DNA from: CAZLFQ01 sp964625465
Lineage (GTDB): Bacteria; Pseudomonadota; Alphaproteobacteria; Rickettsiales; Midichloriaceae
Length of the DNA: 64,000 nucleotides
Direction: 5' to 3'
Assembly (NCBI GenBank): GCA_964625465.1
Contig: CAZVFD010000003.1
Span: 1 to 64,000 of the forward strand
Shown: positions 25,313 through 35,775 of the stretch, in pieces
Layout: each line of letters begins with the position of its first letter
Position numbering within the stretch: the stretch's first letter is position 1
Made by a program: the position numbers and the translations under genes
The notes under the pieces: generated by a model
What the model saw: only the letters and a program-made list of their open reading frames with translations
The model's database searches: none
Told to the model about the DNA's origin: nothing

Positions 25313-27528
25313 TATTTATCTAAAAAGCTTATAATTGCATTAGGGGCATGATTATTGTCCAAAATACTGTCATATACAACATAATTTTCCAATACTTTCT
25401 TTACGTAGTTGCGGGTTTCATTAAAAGGAATAGATTCAATCCAGTCTATCATTTGGTATTGATCATGCGAATTTCTCGGATCTCCATATCTATTAAGCCA
25501 TTTGTTAACATTACCGGGCCCTGCATTATAAGCAGCAATTGATAGAGGGATACTTTCATATTGATTATATAATTGGTCAAAAAATTTGATTCCTTGGGCT
25601 ACGTTAGCTGATGGATCGGTTGCAAACGACGATTTATGTTGCCCTAAAGATGACGCCATTTTCGCTGCGGTAGCAGGCATTAATTGCATCAGTCCCTTTG
25701 CTCCTGCAGGACTTGTAGCTAGAGGATCGAACATGCTTTCTTGTCTCATAATTCCTAAATAAATCCCTTTTGGAAGATCTCCAGAATTAATCGCAATATG
25801 CTTAGGATAACCCTCCCTGATCAATGGTGCCCCTTTATTAGAGGTGGATTTACCAATTTCAACAGCGAAAGGGTAGTATTTTCTATTTGTGAAATATAAT
25901 GCGGATGTTTCTAGATCGTTTCTATCCAAGTCAAAATCAGCGAGTGTAGCAACTAAACTATTTGCTAGAAGTTTTACATCCGATTTGTGGAGTAAGTAAG
26001 CAAAGTAAGTAAGTTTTTTAGCCATCTCTTTATGAGCGTAATTGCTGGGTTTTTTATGTGTTGATGTAGCGAGGTTTTGAAAATAATCATGTTTATGGCT
26101 GCCATGAAGGGTAGCAATGGCTAAGTGCCCATAAAAAGTGCCTGTGTAAGTTGAAGCTGTTTCATACCAAGAGTGCGCAGTTGTTTGATCTTCCATAGCT
26201 TCAAAGCTTCTCGCAAGCCAATATGCACCCTTAGATTTAGAGCTAGAAAGTTTAGTGTTGTTGTAAAGTATCTCAAACCTTTTAATTGCTTGCTCAGGGT
26301 TGTTCAAAAATCTTAGAGAGATCCAGCCGCCAAGCCACTCAGCTTCAGCCATATCTGGTCCATACTCTAATTTATGATTTAATGTAAGCGAGTAGGCTTC
26401 CTCATATAAACCTTCACGCAGTGCATTTCTAATAGCGATGTTTTTAATTTTCCACCATTTATCAAAGGCCATTTTGGGTTTGATGAGGAGGAGTTTTTCA
26501 AGTGCAGCACTTTCTTTATCGTTATCCAAAAGATTATCAATAACCAAGTATTGTAGGTAGTCGTCTTTGGTAAGTTTCAAGTCGATGCTTTTTAAAGTGC
26601 GATCAAGACTAAATTTGCTTTTGGCAACATCCAATCTCACTCTAGGTAATTTTTTATATTGTTGTGGCACTATACTAAGTAGCTGCTCTGCATAAGTGTA
26701 TGACTTGTTCCAAGTCAAGAACTCAATTTTGTTTAGCAAGTCTTCAATAGTTAAGTGGTCTTTGTACTTTTTTAGATAATATTCTTCTGTGTTTAGGTCA
26801 AACTCGGTCGTTCTCCACAACTCGCGGAGCAAATTCTTAGTGTTCTGGTCGTTTAATGAGGCTGAGCCAACGGTGATTGAAGCGTGAATGAGAGAGAATT
26901 TACCGTTATTGGTTTGAGGTTCCCTACCATTAAACCATTCTAAAACAGAGCCAGGTGTGTTATCGTAAGAGATGGATTTTTCAATTTTATTCGTGAAAGG
27001 TTCAGCAGATATCCATTTATTCTCATTGAAAAAATCAGATATTTCCTTGATTGGCAGCGATTGGGGCTCATAGTAAATCTTCAAAGTCTTGATAATTGCA
27101 TTTGCATAACTTGGGTCTTGGCACGTAGAGGCAATTTCACTAGCTTCAAACCATTGTTGATTTGTTGAAAGTTTCACTATTTCGAGAAGTTTCGACTCAT
27201 CTTGCATGTTAATAATATACTTGGCTGCTGGAGTTGAAGTCGCAGTTTGAGTCAATGTAGCATTGGTTTTTTCAGGCTGTTTTGTCTTTACTAAGTTGTG
27301 AGCTGGTCTTTGTATTGGGTGTGTCTTGGTTTTTTGACTTACTTTTTTAGATGAAGGACTGAGTTTGGGTTTTTCTAAATAAATTTTTTTAGTTGGCGCA
27401 GGTTTTTTTTGTTTTAAAACTTGTTTTGCTGCGGTTTTGCTTTTTGGCGCGTCTTTGCAATCCCCAAAAGATGGAGTTAAACGCAAGATGACTATTATTG
27501 CTAATAATCTAAAACACATGCCTGACAA
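25312..27528 (-). CDS. Soluble lytic murein transglycosylase (Slt70-like)
   Basis: Periplasmic enzyme that cleaves peptidoglycan glycan strands to 1,6-anhydro-MurNAc products. The 738-residue protein starts with a signal-like segment (MCFRLLAIIVILRL), then a Lys/Pro/Thr-rich linker (about 25-95) and a long superhelical U-domain-like region (about 110-570). The C-terminal catalytic GEWL domain (about 585-720) has the MRQESMFDPLATSPAGAKGLMQLMPATA motif with catalytic Glu, and SIAAYNAGPGNVNKW. It ends one base into mnmE. The linker resembles that of proteins spanning toward the wall. Confidence 0.9.
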   Translation of the reverse strand: MSGMCFRLLAIIVILRLTPSFGDCKDAPKSKTAAKQVLKQKKPAPTKKIYLEKPKLSPSSKKVSQKTKTHPIQRPAHNLVKTKQPEKTNATLTQTATSTPAAKYIINMQDESKLLEIVKLSTNQQWFEASEIASTCQDPSYANAIIKTLKIYYEPQSLPIKEISDFFNENKWISAEPFTNKIEKSISYDNTPGSVLEWFNGREPQTNNGKFSLIHASITVGSASLNDQNTKNLLRELWRTTEFDLNTEEYYLKKYKDHLTIEDLLNKIEFLTWNKSYTYAEQLLSIVPQQYKKLPRVRLDVAKSKFSLDRTLKSIDLKLTKDDYLQYLVIDNLLDNDKESAALEKLLLIKPKMAFDKWWKIKNIAIRNALREGLYEEAYSLTLNHKLEYGPDMAEAEWLGGWISLRFLNNPEQAIKRFEILYNNTKLSSSKSKGAYWLARSFEAMEDQTTAHSWYETASTYTGTFYGHLAIATLHGSHKHDYFQNLATSTHKKPSNYAHKEMAKKLTYFAYLLHKSDVKLLANSLVATLADFDLDRNDLETSALYFTNRKYYPFAVEIGKSTSNKGAPLIREGYPKHIAINSGDLPKGIYLGIMRQESMFDPLATSPAGAKGLMQLMPATAAKMASSLGQHKSSFATDPSANVAQGIKFFDQLYNQYESIPLSIAAYNAGPGNVNKWLNRYGDPRNSHDQYQMIDWIESIPFNETRNYVKKVLENYVVYDSILDNNHAPNAIISFLDK

Positions 27529-27636
27529 AAGGATTATCTATTCTTTCACCATAGCATATGCACAATATTCAAAAAAGATATTTATAAAGTAACGAGAGGA
27601 TATTTAGTGTTAAAACTAAATAGTACTTTATTGCTG

Positions 27637-30600
27637 CTAACAGATGGTTCTTGCAATATTTTCAAGTTTTTGAATCAATTTCTCAGGTTCAGCGGTATCT
27701 GGGGCTGAGTAGAATAGTTTTTGATCACCCCTAAGTCTTAGTGATACAGGATTCTTACTAACTAGATCTATCACTTTTTCAGGTGATTTTGGTTCATTAT
27801 TTCGGAAAGAAATTAGTACTCCCTTCTCACCCAGATCGATTTTCTCAATGTTGGCGTTTTTTGCGAGGTGCTTTAGTTGCACAACTTTAAATAGCTGAAG
27901 TGTTTCTACAGGAATTTGTCCGTATCGGTCGATCATATCTGTGGCGAAGATATCCAATTCATCTGGCGTTTTAATATTGGCAATTTGTCTGTATAAATTC
28001 AGTCTTAGGCTGCTATCGGAAATATAGGACTCAGGTATTTGTACGGATATTCCCAAATTAATTGTAGGACTCCAATCACTATCATCTATTCGGTTGCTTG
28101 CATCATCAGACTTAATATCGTCTATAGCTTCCTGCAGCATGGCTTGGTAAAGTTCAACCCCAACCTCTTTGACGTGTCCAGATTGTTCTTCGCCCACTAA
28201 ATTTCCATAACCTCGAATATCCATATCATGACTTGCAATTGAAAACCCAGCGCCAAGAGTTTCAAATGAAGAGATAACGGAAAGCCTTTTTTCTGCGGTA
28301 TCTGAAAGTCTTTTGCTGGGTGGCAAAGTCAGATAAGCATAGGCCTGAACATTGCTACGCCCTACTCTGCCTCGAATTTGGTATAGTTGTGCCAGACCAT
28401 ACATATCGGCTCTATCGACTATAATGGTGTTAGCTTGCGGAACATCTAGGCCAGATTCAATAATATTTGTGCTTACCAATACGTCATACTTTCCGTCATA
28501 AAAGTCGTTCATTATAGTATCTAGTTGTTCAGCTGTCATTTGGCCATGAGCTTTGACAGCTTTTATCTCGGGTACAAGCGATTTTAGTGTGTCTAATATC
28601 CCGTCCAAATAAGAAACTCGTGGAGTTATATAGAATGTTCTCCCGCCTCTGTAATGTTCTCTAAGAATAGCTTCTCGTAAAGTGACGCTATCATAAGGAA
28701 GGACGAAGGTCTTAATAGGCAGTCTATCCACTGGTGGAGTTGCTATAACACTAAGATCTTTAATGCCAAATAGAGACATCTGTAAGGTCCTTGGTATAGG
28801 TGTAGCTGACAAAGTAATAATATGGCATGCGCTTTTAAGCTCCTTTAATCTTTCTTTCTGTCCTACACCGAAATGTTGTTCTTCGTCGATTATTAAAAGC
28901 CCTAGATTTGCAAATTTAATATCTTTGGCAAGCAACATGTGGGTTCCTACGACCACATCTATCTTGCCATCTGCAATATCAGTTTTGATGCTTTTGACAT
29001 GCTTTTTATCTGTGAATTTGGAAAGCTGTGCTATTCGAAATGGCAGACCTGCAAATCTCTGAGATAAAGTTTTGAAGTGCTGTCTTGCTAACAAGGTTGT
29101 TGGTACAAGAATAGCAATTTGGGCTGGGTGATCAGATGCTAAAATTTGACAAACCGCTCTTAAGGCTACCTCTGTTTTACCGAATCCAACATCACCACAA
29201 ATTAGTCTATCAATTGGTCTATCATTTTGAAAATCTGTGGTTATGTCTTCTATAGCTTTCAGTTGATCTGGTGTTTCAACATAAGGAAAGGCTTCACAAA
29301 ATTTGGTGTATATCTCGTCATTTATCGTTATAACAGGAGTTTTGATTAAGTTCCTTTCAGCAGCAACTTTTAAGAGTTTCTCAGCAGCAATTTTAATACG
29401 TTTTTTCAGCTTAGCTTTACGGGTCTGCCAACCAAGACTGCCTAGTTTGTCTAAGGGAGCATGTTCCGAGCCGTACCTGCTGATTAGCTCTAGGTTTTCT
29501 ACTGGTAAATAATATTTAGCATCTTCATCGTACAAAATTTTGACGAAGTCATGCACGCTATTGCCAATTTTTATTTGCTCGAGCTTTTCGAATTTGCCAA
29601 TACCATGCTCTTTATGAACGACTAAATCTCCAGCATATAGATTTGACAATGCGGAAATAAGTTGTGTGGGTGTTGTTTTAGAAGTATTAGATGTTCGTCT
29701 AGATAGTCGTTGCCCTAGTATATCCTGCTCGCTGAAAATGGTGAATTCAGACGTTCTAAACCCATGTTCCATGGGTGCAACAAAGAGGCCTATGGAATTT
29801 TTTGTTATATTGGTTATTGGCCAAGATTCTATTCTATAATTTTGAAGCTCATGGTCATTGAGTATATTGGTAAGGCGCTCAAGTGACGCTTTCGTAAAGC
29901 ATGCTATAAGTACTTGTTGAGTTTTAACTAGGCCTTGTAAAAGTGAGAAGGTTGATACTTCTTGAGTTTTCGCGACTTGGTACAAATAATCAACGCCTTG
30001 AACAGCGGATTTATCATAGTTGAAAGAGGTATATAGTGCAGTATTACTTTTGGTTAGAGTTTCTTCTAACTCGGATTTTGTTAGATATAAAGTCTCAGGC
30101 TCAATAATGTTGTGAACACCATCATTTTTTGTAATCTTGGTGTTAGATCGTAATTCGTATTGAGATTCTATAAAATTATAGTTCTCTTTAAGCAAAGAAT
30201 CATAATCATATGGCAATATGATTTTTACATCTTTTGGCAAGTAATCAAAAAGCGTACAACATTTTTCATAGAATAATCCGAGGTAGTGCTCCATTCCAAT
30301 AAACTTTCTTCCTGCTGATATACTCTCGTATATTAAGTCTTGATTTACGCCAAATAAGGTTTGGTATTTTTCTTTAAAGGTTGTTTTGGAATCTTCTGAA
30401 ATGATTACTTCGCTTGATGGTAATAAGTGTAAGGTATCTTTGTGAGTTATACTCTTTTGAGTGTCTGTATCATATGTTCTAATTGATTCTAAAACGTTCC
30501 CAAAGAAGTCTAATCTATAGCCTACTTTATTGTTAGAACTTACAATATCAACTATGCTGCCCCTTGCAGCGAACTCTCCAGAATCTATGGCATTAATTGC

Positions 30601-31002
30601 TCTTGTATAGCCATGTGATGTAAGAAACTCTAATACTTCATTAGGGTTTAATTCTTGTTTTGTTTTTATGTGTAGAAAAGAAGCAGATACCACTTCTTTT
30701 GGTGGAAGACGTTGTATTAACCCCATGTGTGTGGTTAATATAATTGTTCTAATATTATCTGCCAAAAGGCTTGTTAGACACTTTAGTCGGCTTTGGCTTG
30801 TTGTTGCGCTTGGTGAGGTACGATCATACGGTAAACAATCCCATTCTGGAAGAGTCAAAACCTTAGTTTCTGAGGAGAAGAAGGAAAGCAGTTGTTCTAT
30901 CCGCTCGATTTCATCATTATCCTTACAGACGAATAAAGTACACCCTTGGTTTATTTTAGGGAGCAATAGCCCTTCTGTACCGCTGTGTATACTCAGTGTC
31001 AT
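27637..31002 (-). CDS. mfd: Transcription-repair coupling factor Mfd
   Basis: Displaces RNA polymerase stalled at DNA lesions and recruits UvrA. At 1121 residues it has the usual size. Domains in order: UvrB-like N-terminal region (about 1-330); RNA-polymerase-interacting CarD-like domain (about 450-520, beginning DLVVHKEHGIGKFEKLE); RecG-like translocase with Walker A GDVGFGKTEVALRA near 590 and DEEQHFGVGQ near 690; the IRGRVGRS motif VI region near 860; and a C-terminal TRCF domain. It is preceded and followed by short gaps and is probably monocistronic. Confidence 0.97.
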   Translation of the reverse strand: MTLSIHSGTEGLLLPKINQGCTLFVCKDNDEIERIEQLLSFFSSETKVLTLPEWDCLPYDRTSPSATTSQSRLKCLTSLLADNIRTIILTTHMGLIQRLPPKEVVSASFLHIKTKQELNPNEVLEFLTSHGYTRAINAIDSGEFAARGSIVDIVSSNNKVGYRLDFFGNVLESIRTYDTDTQKSITHKDTLHLLPSSEVIISEDSKTTFKEKYQTLFGVNQDLIYESISAGRKFIGMEHYLGLFYEKCCTLFDYLPKDVKIILPYDYDSLLKENYNFIESQYELRSNTKITKNDGVHNIIEPETLYLTKSELEETLTKSNTALYTSFNYDKSAVQGVDYLYQVAKTQEVSTFSLLQGLVKTQQVLIACFTKASLERLTNILNDHELQNYRIESWPITNITKNSIGLFVAPMEHGFRTSEFTIFSEQDILGQRLSRRTSNTSKTTPTQLISALSNLYAGDLVVHKEHGIGKFEKLEQIKIGNSVHDFVKILYDEDAKYYLPVENLELISRYGSEHAPLDKLGSLGWQTRKAKLKKRIKIAAEKLLKVAAERNLIKTPVITINDEIYTKFCEAFPYVETPDQLKAIEDITTDFQNDRPIDRLICGDVGFGKTEVALRAVCQILASDHPAQIAILVPTTLLARQHFKTLSQRFAGLPFRIAQLSKFTDKKHVKSIKTDIADGKIDVVVGTHMLLAKDIKFANLGLLIIDEEQHFGVGQKERLKELKSACHIITLSATPIPRTLQMSLFGIKDLSVIATPPVDRLPIKTFVLPYDSVTLREAILREHYRGGRTFYITPRVSYLDGILDTLKSLVPEIKAVKAHGQMTAEQLDTIMNDFYDGKYDVLVSTNIIESGLDVPQANTIIVDRADMYGLAQLYQIRGRVGRSNVQAYAYLTLPPSKRLSDTAEKRLSVISSFETLGAGFSIASHDMDIRGYGNLVGEEQSGHVKEVGVELYQAMLQEAIDDIKSDDASNRIDDSDWSPTINLGISVQIPESYISDSSLRLNLYRQIANIKTPDELDIFATDMIDRYGQIPVETLQLFKVVQLKHLAKNANIEKIDLGEKGVLISFRNNEPKSPEKVIDLVSKNPVSLRLRGDQKLFYSAPDTAEPEKLIQKLENIARTIC

Positions 31003-31061
31003 GCGAACTCTGTAAAGTCTGTGGAGTATAGCAGAAGATCAACCAAAGCACAACTTTAAGG

Positions 31062-31751
31062 TTAAGCACTAAAGCTAGAAATAATAGAGTTGAATTGGAC
31101 GGGGTCCAAGCTTGCTCCACCTACTAAAAAACCATCAAGGATATTAATTGATGCTAACTCTTTACAGTTTTTTTGATTTACTGAGCCACCATAAAGTACA
31201 GGGAATTTAGATTTTTGCTTTATCGATTTTGTGATCATTTCAACTTCAGTAACAGTTGGAGTAAGGCCAGTTCCAATTGCCCAAATAGGCTCATAAGCAA
31301 TGACAGTAAGTGCTGGGTCTAGATCTAAGTAATTAGTTAGTTGTGCAGAGACAAACTCTTCTGTTTTTCCAGATTTATAAGTTTCTAAAGACTCTCCAAT
31401 GCAGACTATGGTTTTTAACCCATATTTATGTGCAATTTTTGCTTTGGTCAGAACCTCAGAGTCAGATTCTTTAAAATGTTGCCTCCGTTCTGAATGTCCT
31501 AAAATCACATATTTGCAAGCTAAATCAGCAAGCATTTTTGCGCTAATTTCTCCAGTGTAGGCTCCATTATCATAAGCGGCGCAATTCTGTGCGCCAACAG
31601 TAATGCCAAAACTTTGTGCCATTTCTAAATATGGATATGGAGGGCAAATGACAACTGCAACATCAGAGTCTTTATTTATCTGGGAGATCAAAGACTGACA
31701 AGTCTGTTTGTCCCCATTCATTTTCCAATTGCCTACTACTAATTTTTTCAT
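31062..31751 (-). CDS. tpiA: Triosephosphate isomerase
   Basis: Interconverts DHAP and glyceraldehyde-3-phosphate. The 229-residue protein is about 20 residues shorter than the enterobacterial enzyme, as in other compact alphaproteobacteria. Active-site landmarks are present: VGNWKMNG (Lys), ILGHSERR (catalytic His), VIAYEPIWAIGTG (catalytic Glu) and LYGGSVN near the end. The ATG overlaps the holA stop (ATGA). Last gene of the fumC-holA-tpiA run. Confidence 0.96.
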   Translation of the reverse strand: MKKLVVGNWKMNGDKQTCQSLISQINKDSDVAVVICPPYPYLEMAQSFGITVGAQNCAAYDNGAYTGEISAKMLADLACKYVILGHSERRQHFKESDSEVLTKAKIAHKYGLKTIVCIGESLETYKSGKTEEFVSAQLTNYLDLDPALTVIAYEPIWAIGTGLTPTVTEVEMITKSIKQKSKFPVLYGGSVNQKNCKELASINILDGFLVGGASLDPVQFNSIISSFSA

Positions 31752-32758
31752 GCTGCTGTTAGATGGGTTAGAGAGTTAAATGTAAGTAATTCTGGAGATA
31801 CGAACGTATTTTTGCACTGAAGTTCAAGTTTTAGCAGTGTATTTAAGACCAGCTTAATACGATCATTTGAAACTAATCTACAGTTTTTAATTAAAGTATC
31901 TTTTTGTTTAAAGAAGACGGGCGGTCTTAATTTCCCAACAGCATCTACAACAGAAGCCCCCTGCTCTATTGAGGCTTTTATTTCAAATAATCTCATGAAA
32001 TATTTTAATAAAACTCGTATTACAAATACGAAATTTTTATCTTCTTGAATTAACTGCTCAATGCATTTTTGCGTCAGTTTTGGGTCTTTTAGAGCGATTG
32101 CGTTACATAACTCATCAAGAGAGATCTCCGAAGCTTCGGTTATAACATTAACTACGTCTTCAGAATTGATTGGACTTTCATCCCCTTCTTTGTAAGTAAT
32201 CAATTTTTCGATTTCACTATTTACCAGCATACGGTTAGCTGGTAAAGATTCTGCAAGAAGTGATGGAATATCAGCAGAAAACTCGATGTTCTTTTGGGTT
32301 AAATATTCTCTAATATACTTCTGCATAGTAGTACTATCGTCTTTATAACAAGCTATAGAAATACAGTTTTCCAAAGTTTCAAAGTTCTTTCTTAGTGAGG
32401 ATGTCGGCTTCAATTCTTCGCTCAGAAAAATTACGATTGCATTACCTCTTGGTGATTTCAAAAGTTCTAGCATTCCTTTTGGAAGTGCAGCTGGTGCATC
32501 ATCTAAAACAATTATTTTTCTTCCTCCAAATAATGATGTAGAGGCTATTTCATCTGTTAGTAGTGAAATATCATCTTTGATTTTTGAGAAAGAAATATTG
32601 CTTATGTTTAAGTCAGTTTCTTGAGATCCAAAATGCTTAACAAGTTTGTCTGCAATTAACTTGATTTGTCCGAGCTCAGGCCCGTATATTAAAAAAAATT
32701 GCAGACTTTTTGGTACGTTCTTAAGCCAAGTGTCAATTATGTTAGCGTTTAATTTCAT
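31748..32758 (-). CDS. holA: DNA polymerase III delta subunit
   Basis: Clamp-loader subunit that opens the beta sliding clamp. The 336-residue protein begins with the LKNVPKSLQFFLIYGPELGQIKLIADKL segment typical of HolA. It continues with a degenerate AAA+ fold lacking a functional P-loop, ISLLTDEIASTSLFGGRKIIVLDD, ESLPANRMLVNSEIEKLITY and a helical C-terminal collar domain. The order fumC-holA-tpiA with overlaps of 4 bases or gaps of 2 indicates one operon. Confidence 0.9.
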   Translation of the reverse strand: MKLNANIIDTWLKNVPKSLQFFLIYGPELGQIKLIADKLVKHFGSQETDLNISNISFSKIKDDISLLTDEIASTSLFGGRKIIVLDDAPAALPKGMLELLKSPRGNAIVIFLSEELKPTSSLRKNFETLENCISIACYKDDSTTMQKYIREYLTQKNIEFSADIPSLLAESLPANRMLVNSEIEKLITYKEGDESPINSEDVVNVITEASEISLDELCNAIALKDPKLTQKCIEQLIQEDKNFVFVIRVLLKYFMRLFEIKASIEQGASVVDAVGKLRPPVFFKQKDTLIKNCRLVSNDRIKLVLNTLLKLELQCKNTFVSPELLTFNSLTHLTAA

Positions 32759-32760
32759 CG

Positions 32761-34179
32761 TTAAGATTTATTGGCGCCAATCATAGATTCTGGCTTAACC
32801 CATTTCTCAAATTGATCAGCTGTTAAAATTCCTAATTGCAACGCTGATTGCTTCAAAGTTAGCCCTTTTTTATGAGCGTTTTTAGCAATCTTTGCTGCGT
32901 TATCATAACCTATGTGTGGATTTAATGCAGTAACTAACATCAAGGATTCTTGCATTAACTGATTTATACGATCTTTATTAGCTTTGATGCCAACCACGCA
33001 GTTATCTGCAAAACTTCTACAAGCATCTGCTATCAAGCGAAGTGACTGCAAGTAGTTATAAATAATCACAGGTTTGAAAACATTCAGTTCAAAGTGTCCA
33101 TTTGAGCCAGCAATTGAGATAGTTGTATGATTGCCCATAACTTGAGCGCACACCATAGTTAGAGCTTCGCACTGAGTAGGATTTACTTTTCCTGGCATTA
33201 TAGAGGATCCAGGTTCGTTTTCAGGTAGTGATAACTCACCTAGCCCACTTCTTGGGCCAGAGCCAAGTAACCTTATATCATTAGCAATTTTCATTAAGCT
33301 TACTGCGAGTACGTTTAATGCGCCACTTGCTTCAACCATGGCATCATTTGAGGCTAAAGCTTCAAATTTATTAGGTGCAGTGTAGAACTTGCATTTTGTT
33401 TCTTTAGATATTGTTGCAGCAATATCTTTATCAAAACCTTTTGGAGAATTAAGCCCTGTACCAACTGCGGTTCCGCCTTGCGCTAAGTACGAAAGTCTCT
33501 TTATCGTTCCCTTGACTCTCTCAATTCCATATTCAAGCTGAGTGACATATCCAGAGAATTCTTGCCCCAAAGTCATTGGAGTCGCGTCTTGAAGATGGGT
33601 GCGGCCAATCTTAATTATTTTATCGAATTCTTTTTGTTTTTTCTTTAATGCTTTCAGCAGATATTCCAATGAAGGCAGTAAGCAAAAATTAATCTCGCAG
33701 ACGCTTGCTACATGCATCCCAGTAGGGTAGGTGTCGTTCGAAGATTGACCCATATTAACATGATCATTCGGATGAACAGGTTTTTTTGAACCCAAAGTAC
33801 CGCCGAGTATTTCGATAGCGCGATTTGAGATTACTTCATTTAAATTCATGTTGGTTTGGGTGCCAGAGCCTGTTTGCCAAACTACTAGTGGGAAGTTGTC
33901 ATCGTGCTTACCTGCAATAACTTCATCAGCGGCTTTACAGATCGCATCAGCAATTTTGCTATCGAGCTTTTTATATTGTTTGTTAACAATAGCTGCGGAT
34001 TTCTTAATGACTGCTAAAGCTTTAATTAGAGGTTTTGGCATGGTTTCAATGCCAATCTCGAAGTTTTGCAATGATCTTTGTGTTTGAGCGCCCCAATAGA
34101 CGTCAGATGAAACTTTTATTTCTCCAAAAGTATCTGTTTCAACTCTATAATTACTTCTACCTAAAGTTTTTGCGTTCAT
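32761..34179 (-). CDS. fumC: Class II fumarate hydratase
   Basis: Oxygen-stable fumarase that converts fumarate to malate in the TCA cycle. The 472-residue protein shows YWGAQTQRSLQNFEIG near the start, WQTGSGTQTNMNLNEVI, GQSSNDTYPT, GRTHLQDATPMTLGQEF (catalytic His region) and the superfamily signature GSSIMPGKVNPTQCE. It precedes holA by 2 bases and follows gatA by 14 bases, so the four genes gatA-fumC-holA-tpiA probably form one operon. Confidence 0.97.
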   Translation of the reverse strand: MNAKTLGRSNYRVETDTFGEIKVSSDVYWGAQTQRSLQNFEIGIETMPKPLIKALAVIKKSAAIVNKQYKKLDSKIADAICKAADEVIAGKHDDNFPLVVWQTGSGTQTNMNLNEVISNRAIEILGGTLGSKKPVHPNDHVNMGQSSNDTYPTGMHVASVCEINFCLLPSLEYLLKALKKKQKEFDKIIKIGRTHLQDATPMTLGQEFSGYVTQLEYGIERVKGTIKRLSYLAQGGTAVGTGLNSPKGFDKDIAATISKETKCKFYTAPNKFEALASNDAMVEASGALNVLAVSLMKIANDIRLLGSGPRSGLGELSLPENEPGSSIMPGKVNPTQCEALTMVCAQVMGNHTTISIAGSNGHFELNVFKPVIIYNYLQSLRLIADACRSFADNCVVGIKANKDRINQLMQESLMLVTALNPHIGYDNAAKIAKNAHKKGLTLKQSALQLGILTADQFEKWVKPESMIGANKS

Positions 34180-34193
34180 GAATCCTCCGTGGA

Positions 34194-35657
34194 TTATAAG
34201 CCTTTAAATTGGGCAGCCTCCTCTAATGCATAAGCTGCGCGGAATACGTTAATTTCATCATAAGCCTTTCCAATGATTTGTAAACCTAGAGGCAAACCGT
34301 CATTTGATAATCCTGCTGGCACTGAAATGCCTGGTAGGCCGGCAAGGCTTGAAGGCACAGTAAACACGTCGTTTAAATACATTTTTACTGGATCATCTAT
34401 CTTTTCACCAATAGCGAAGGCATCAGAAGGCGCGGTTGGGGTGAGGATTGCATCTACTTTTTCAAATGCATTTGTAAAGTCATTTGAAATTAACCTTCTA
34501 ACCTTTTGGGCTTTTGTGTAATAGGCATCGTAATAGCCAGCAGAAAGAACGTATGTTCCAATCATAATTCTTCTTTTTACCTCTGCACCAAATCCTTCGG
34601 CGCGGGTATTCATGTACAAATCATCAATAGAACCTTTTGCTGGAGAAACTCTTTTGCCATAACGTACACCATCATATCTTGCCAAGTTTGAAGAAGCTTC
34701 AGCTGGAGCAATTATATAATATGTAGGTAATGCATATTGTGTATGTGGAAGGCTGATATCTATCAAAATTGCGCCTTGAGCTTTTAGCCATTCAGCTCCT
34801 TTTTGCCATAAAGTGTCTATTTCAGCAGGCATTCCGTCCATTCTATATTCTTTAGGTATGCCAATCCTCATACCTTTAATATTTTGTTTAGCTTCCTTAG
34901 CAAAATGTGGAGTTGCGATGTTAACAGAGGTTGAATCTTTTTTGTCATATCCGCAAATCGCTTCAAGTAGTAGCGCGGAGTCTTCTACAGATCTTGCAAA
35001 CACGCCCGCTTGGTCAAGCGAGCTAGAAAAGGCAATCATGCCAAAACGTGAACAACGTCCATACGTAGGTTTTATTCCAACGATTCCGGTGAAAGCGGCG
35101 GGTTGTCTTATTGATCCTCCTGTGTCTGAGCCTAAAGCGCCAACGCACATTTTCGCTGCAACTGCTGCAGAAGATCCACCTGATGATCCACCTGGAACCA
35201 AGTCTTTGTTATCTGATTTGCGTTTCCAAGGGTTAATAACGTTGCCACGAGCGCTTGTGATGTTAGCCGAGCCCATAGCGAATTCATCCATGTTGGTTTT
35301 ACCAATCATGATGCCACCATTCTCAAATAGTTTTTCCGTAACTGTTGATTCGTACTCAGGTTTAAATCCTTTCAAGATATTTGAGCATGAAGCAGACTCA
35401 AATCCTTTTGTACAATATAGGTCTTTAACGCCGATTGGCATCCCTTCGATAACACCAGCTGTACCATTGTCATATTTTTTTTGGGAAGCAGCTGCCTGAT
35501 TCTTTGCAAATTCTGTTGTTAATTCAGTATATGCATTGAGTTTTGAGTTCTCTTGTGACTTTTTCAAGTACGCTTCAAGAAGGTCATTAACCGAAATTTC
35601 TTTTTTAGAAATCAGCTCTTTTGCTTTTGCTATATTTAAATTAACTAAATCTGACAT
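34194..35657 (-). CDS. gatA: Glutamyl-tRNA(Gln)/aspartyl-tRNA(Asn) amidotransferase subunit A
   Basis: Amidase subunit of GatCAB, which converts Glu-tRNA-Gln (and Asp-tRNA-Asn) to the amidated form. The 487-residue protein has the amidase-signature triad: IGVKDLYCTKG (Lys), PGGSSGGSSAAVAAKMCVGA (cis-Ser) and GSDTGGSIRQPA (nucleophilic Ser). No gatC or gatB lies next to it. It is separated from the 413-residue gene upstream by 118 bases including a strong terminator. Confidence 0.96.
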   Translation of the reverse strand: MSDLVNLNIAKAKELISKKEISVNDLLEAYLKKSQENSKLNAYTELTTEFAKNQAAASQKKYDNGTAGVIEGMPIGVKDLYCTKGFESASCSNILKGFKPEYESTVTEKLFENGGIMIGKTNMDEFAMGSANITSARGNVINPWKRKSDNKDLVPGGSSGGSSAAVAAKMCVGALGSDTGGSIRQPAAFTGIVGIKPTYGRCSRFGMIAFSSSLDQAGVFARSVEDSALLLEAICGYDKKDSTSVNIATPHFAKEAKQNIKGMRIGIPKEYRMDGMPAEIDTLWQKGAEWLKAQGAILIDISLPHTQYALPTYYIIAPAEASSNLARYDGVRYGKRVSPAKGSIDDLYMNTRAEGFGAEVKRRIMIGTYVLSAGYYDAYYTKAQKVRRLISNDFTNAFEKVDAILTPTAPSDAFAIGEKIDDPVKMYLNDVFTVPSSLAGLPGISVPAGLSNDGLPLGLQIIGKAYDEINVFRAAYALEEAAQFKGL

Positions 35658-35727
35658 AGATACGTCCTACTATTTTCTTTGGACATAGCATACAAAAAAA
35701 ATGAGTAAATACCACAAATTTTCCAAT

Positions 35728-35761
35728 AAAAAACGGGAGGCAAGCAGTGCCCCCCGTTTTT
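35728..35761 (-). terminator. Strong intrinsic terminator after the 413-residue protein gene
   Basis: Stem of about 8 base pairs with one mismatch (ACGGGAGGC at 35733-35741 pairing with GCCCCCCGT at 35749-35757) and a 7-base loop, flanked on both sides by runs of A and T. It can act in both directions; on the minus strand the stem is followed by TTTTTT. Confidence 0.85.
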
Positions 35762-35775
35762 ATAGAAAAAGTATT

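Noticed and set aside
27602..27619. TTTAGT/ACTAAA dyad between mfd and the lytic transglycosylase
   Set aside because: Short AT-only stem expected by chance in this composition.
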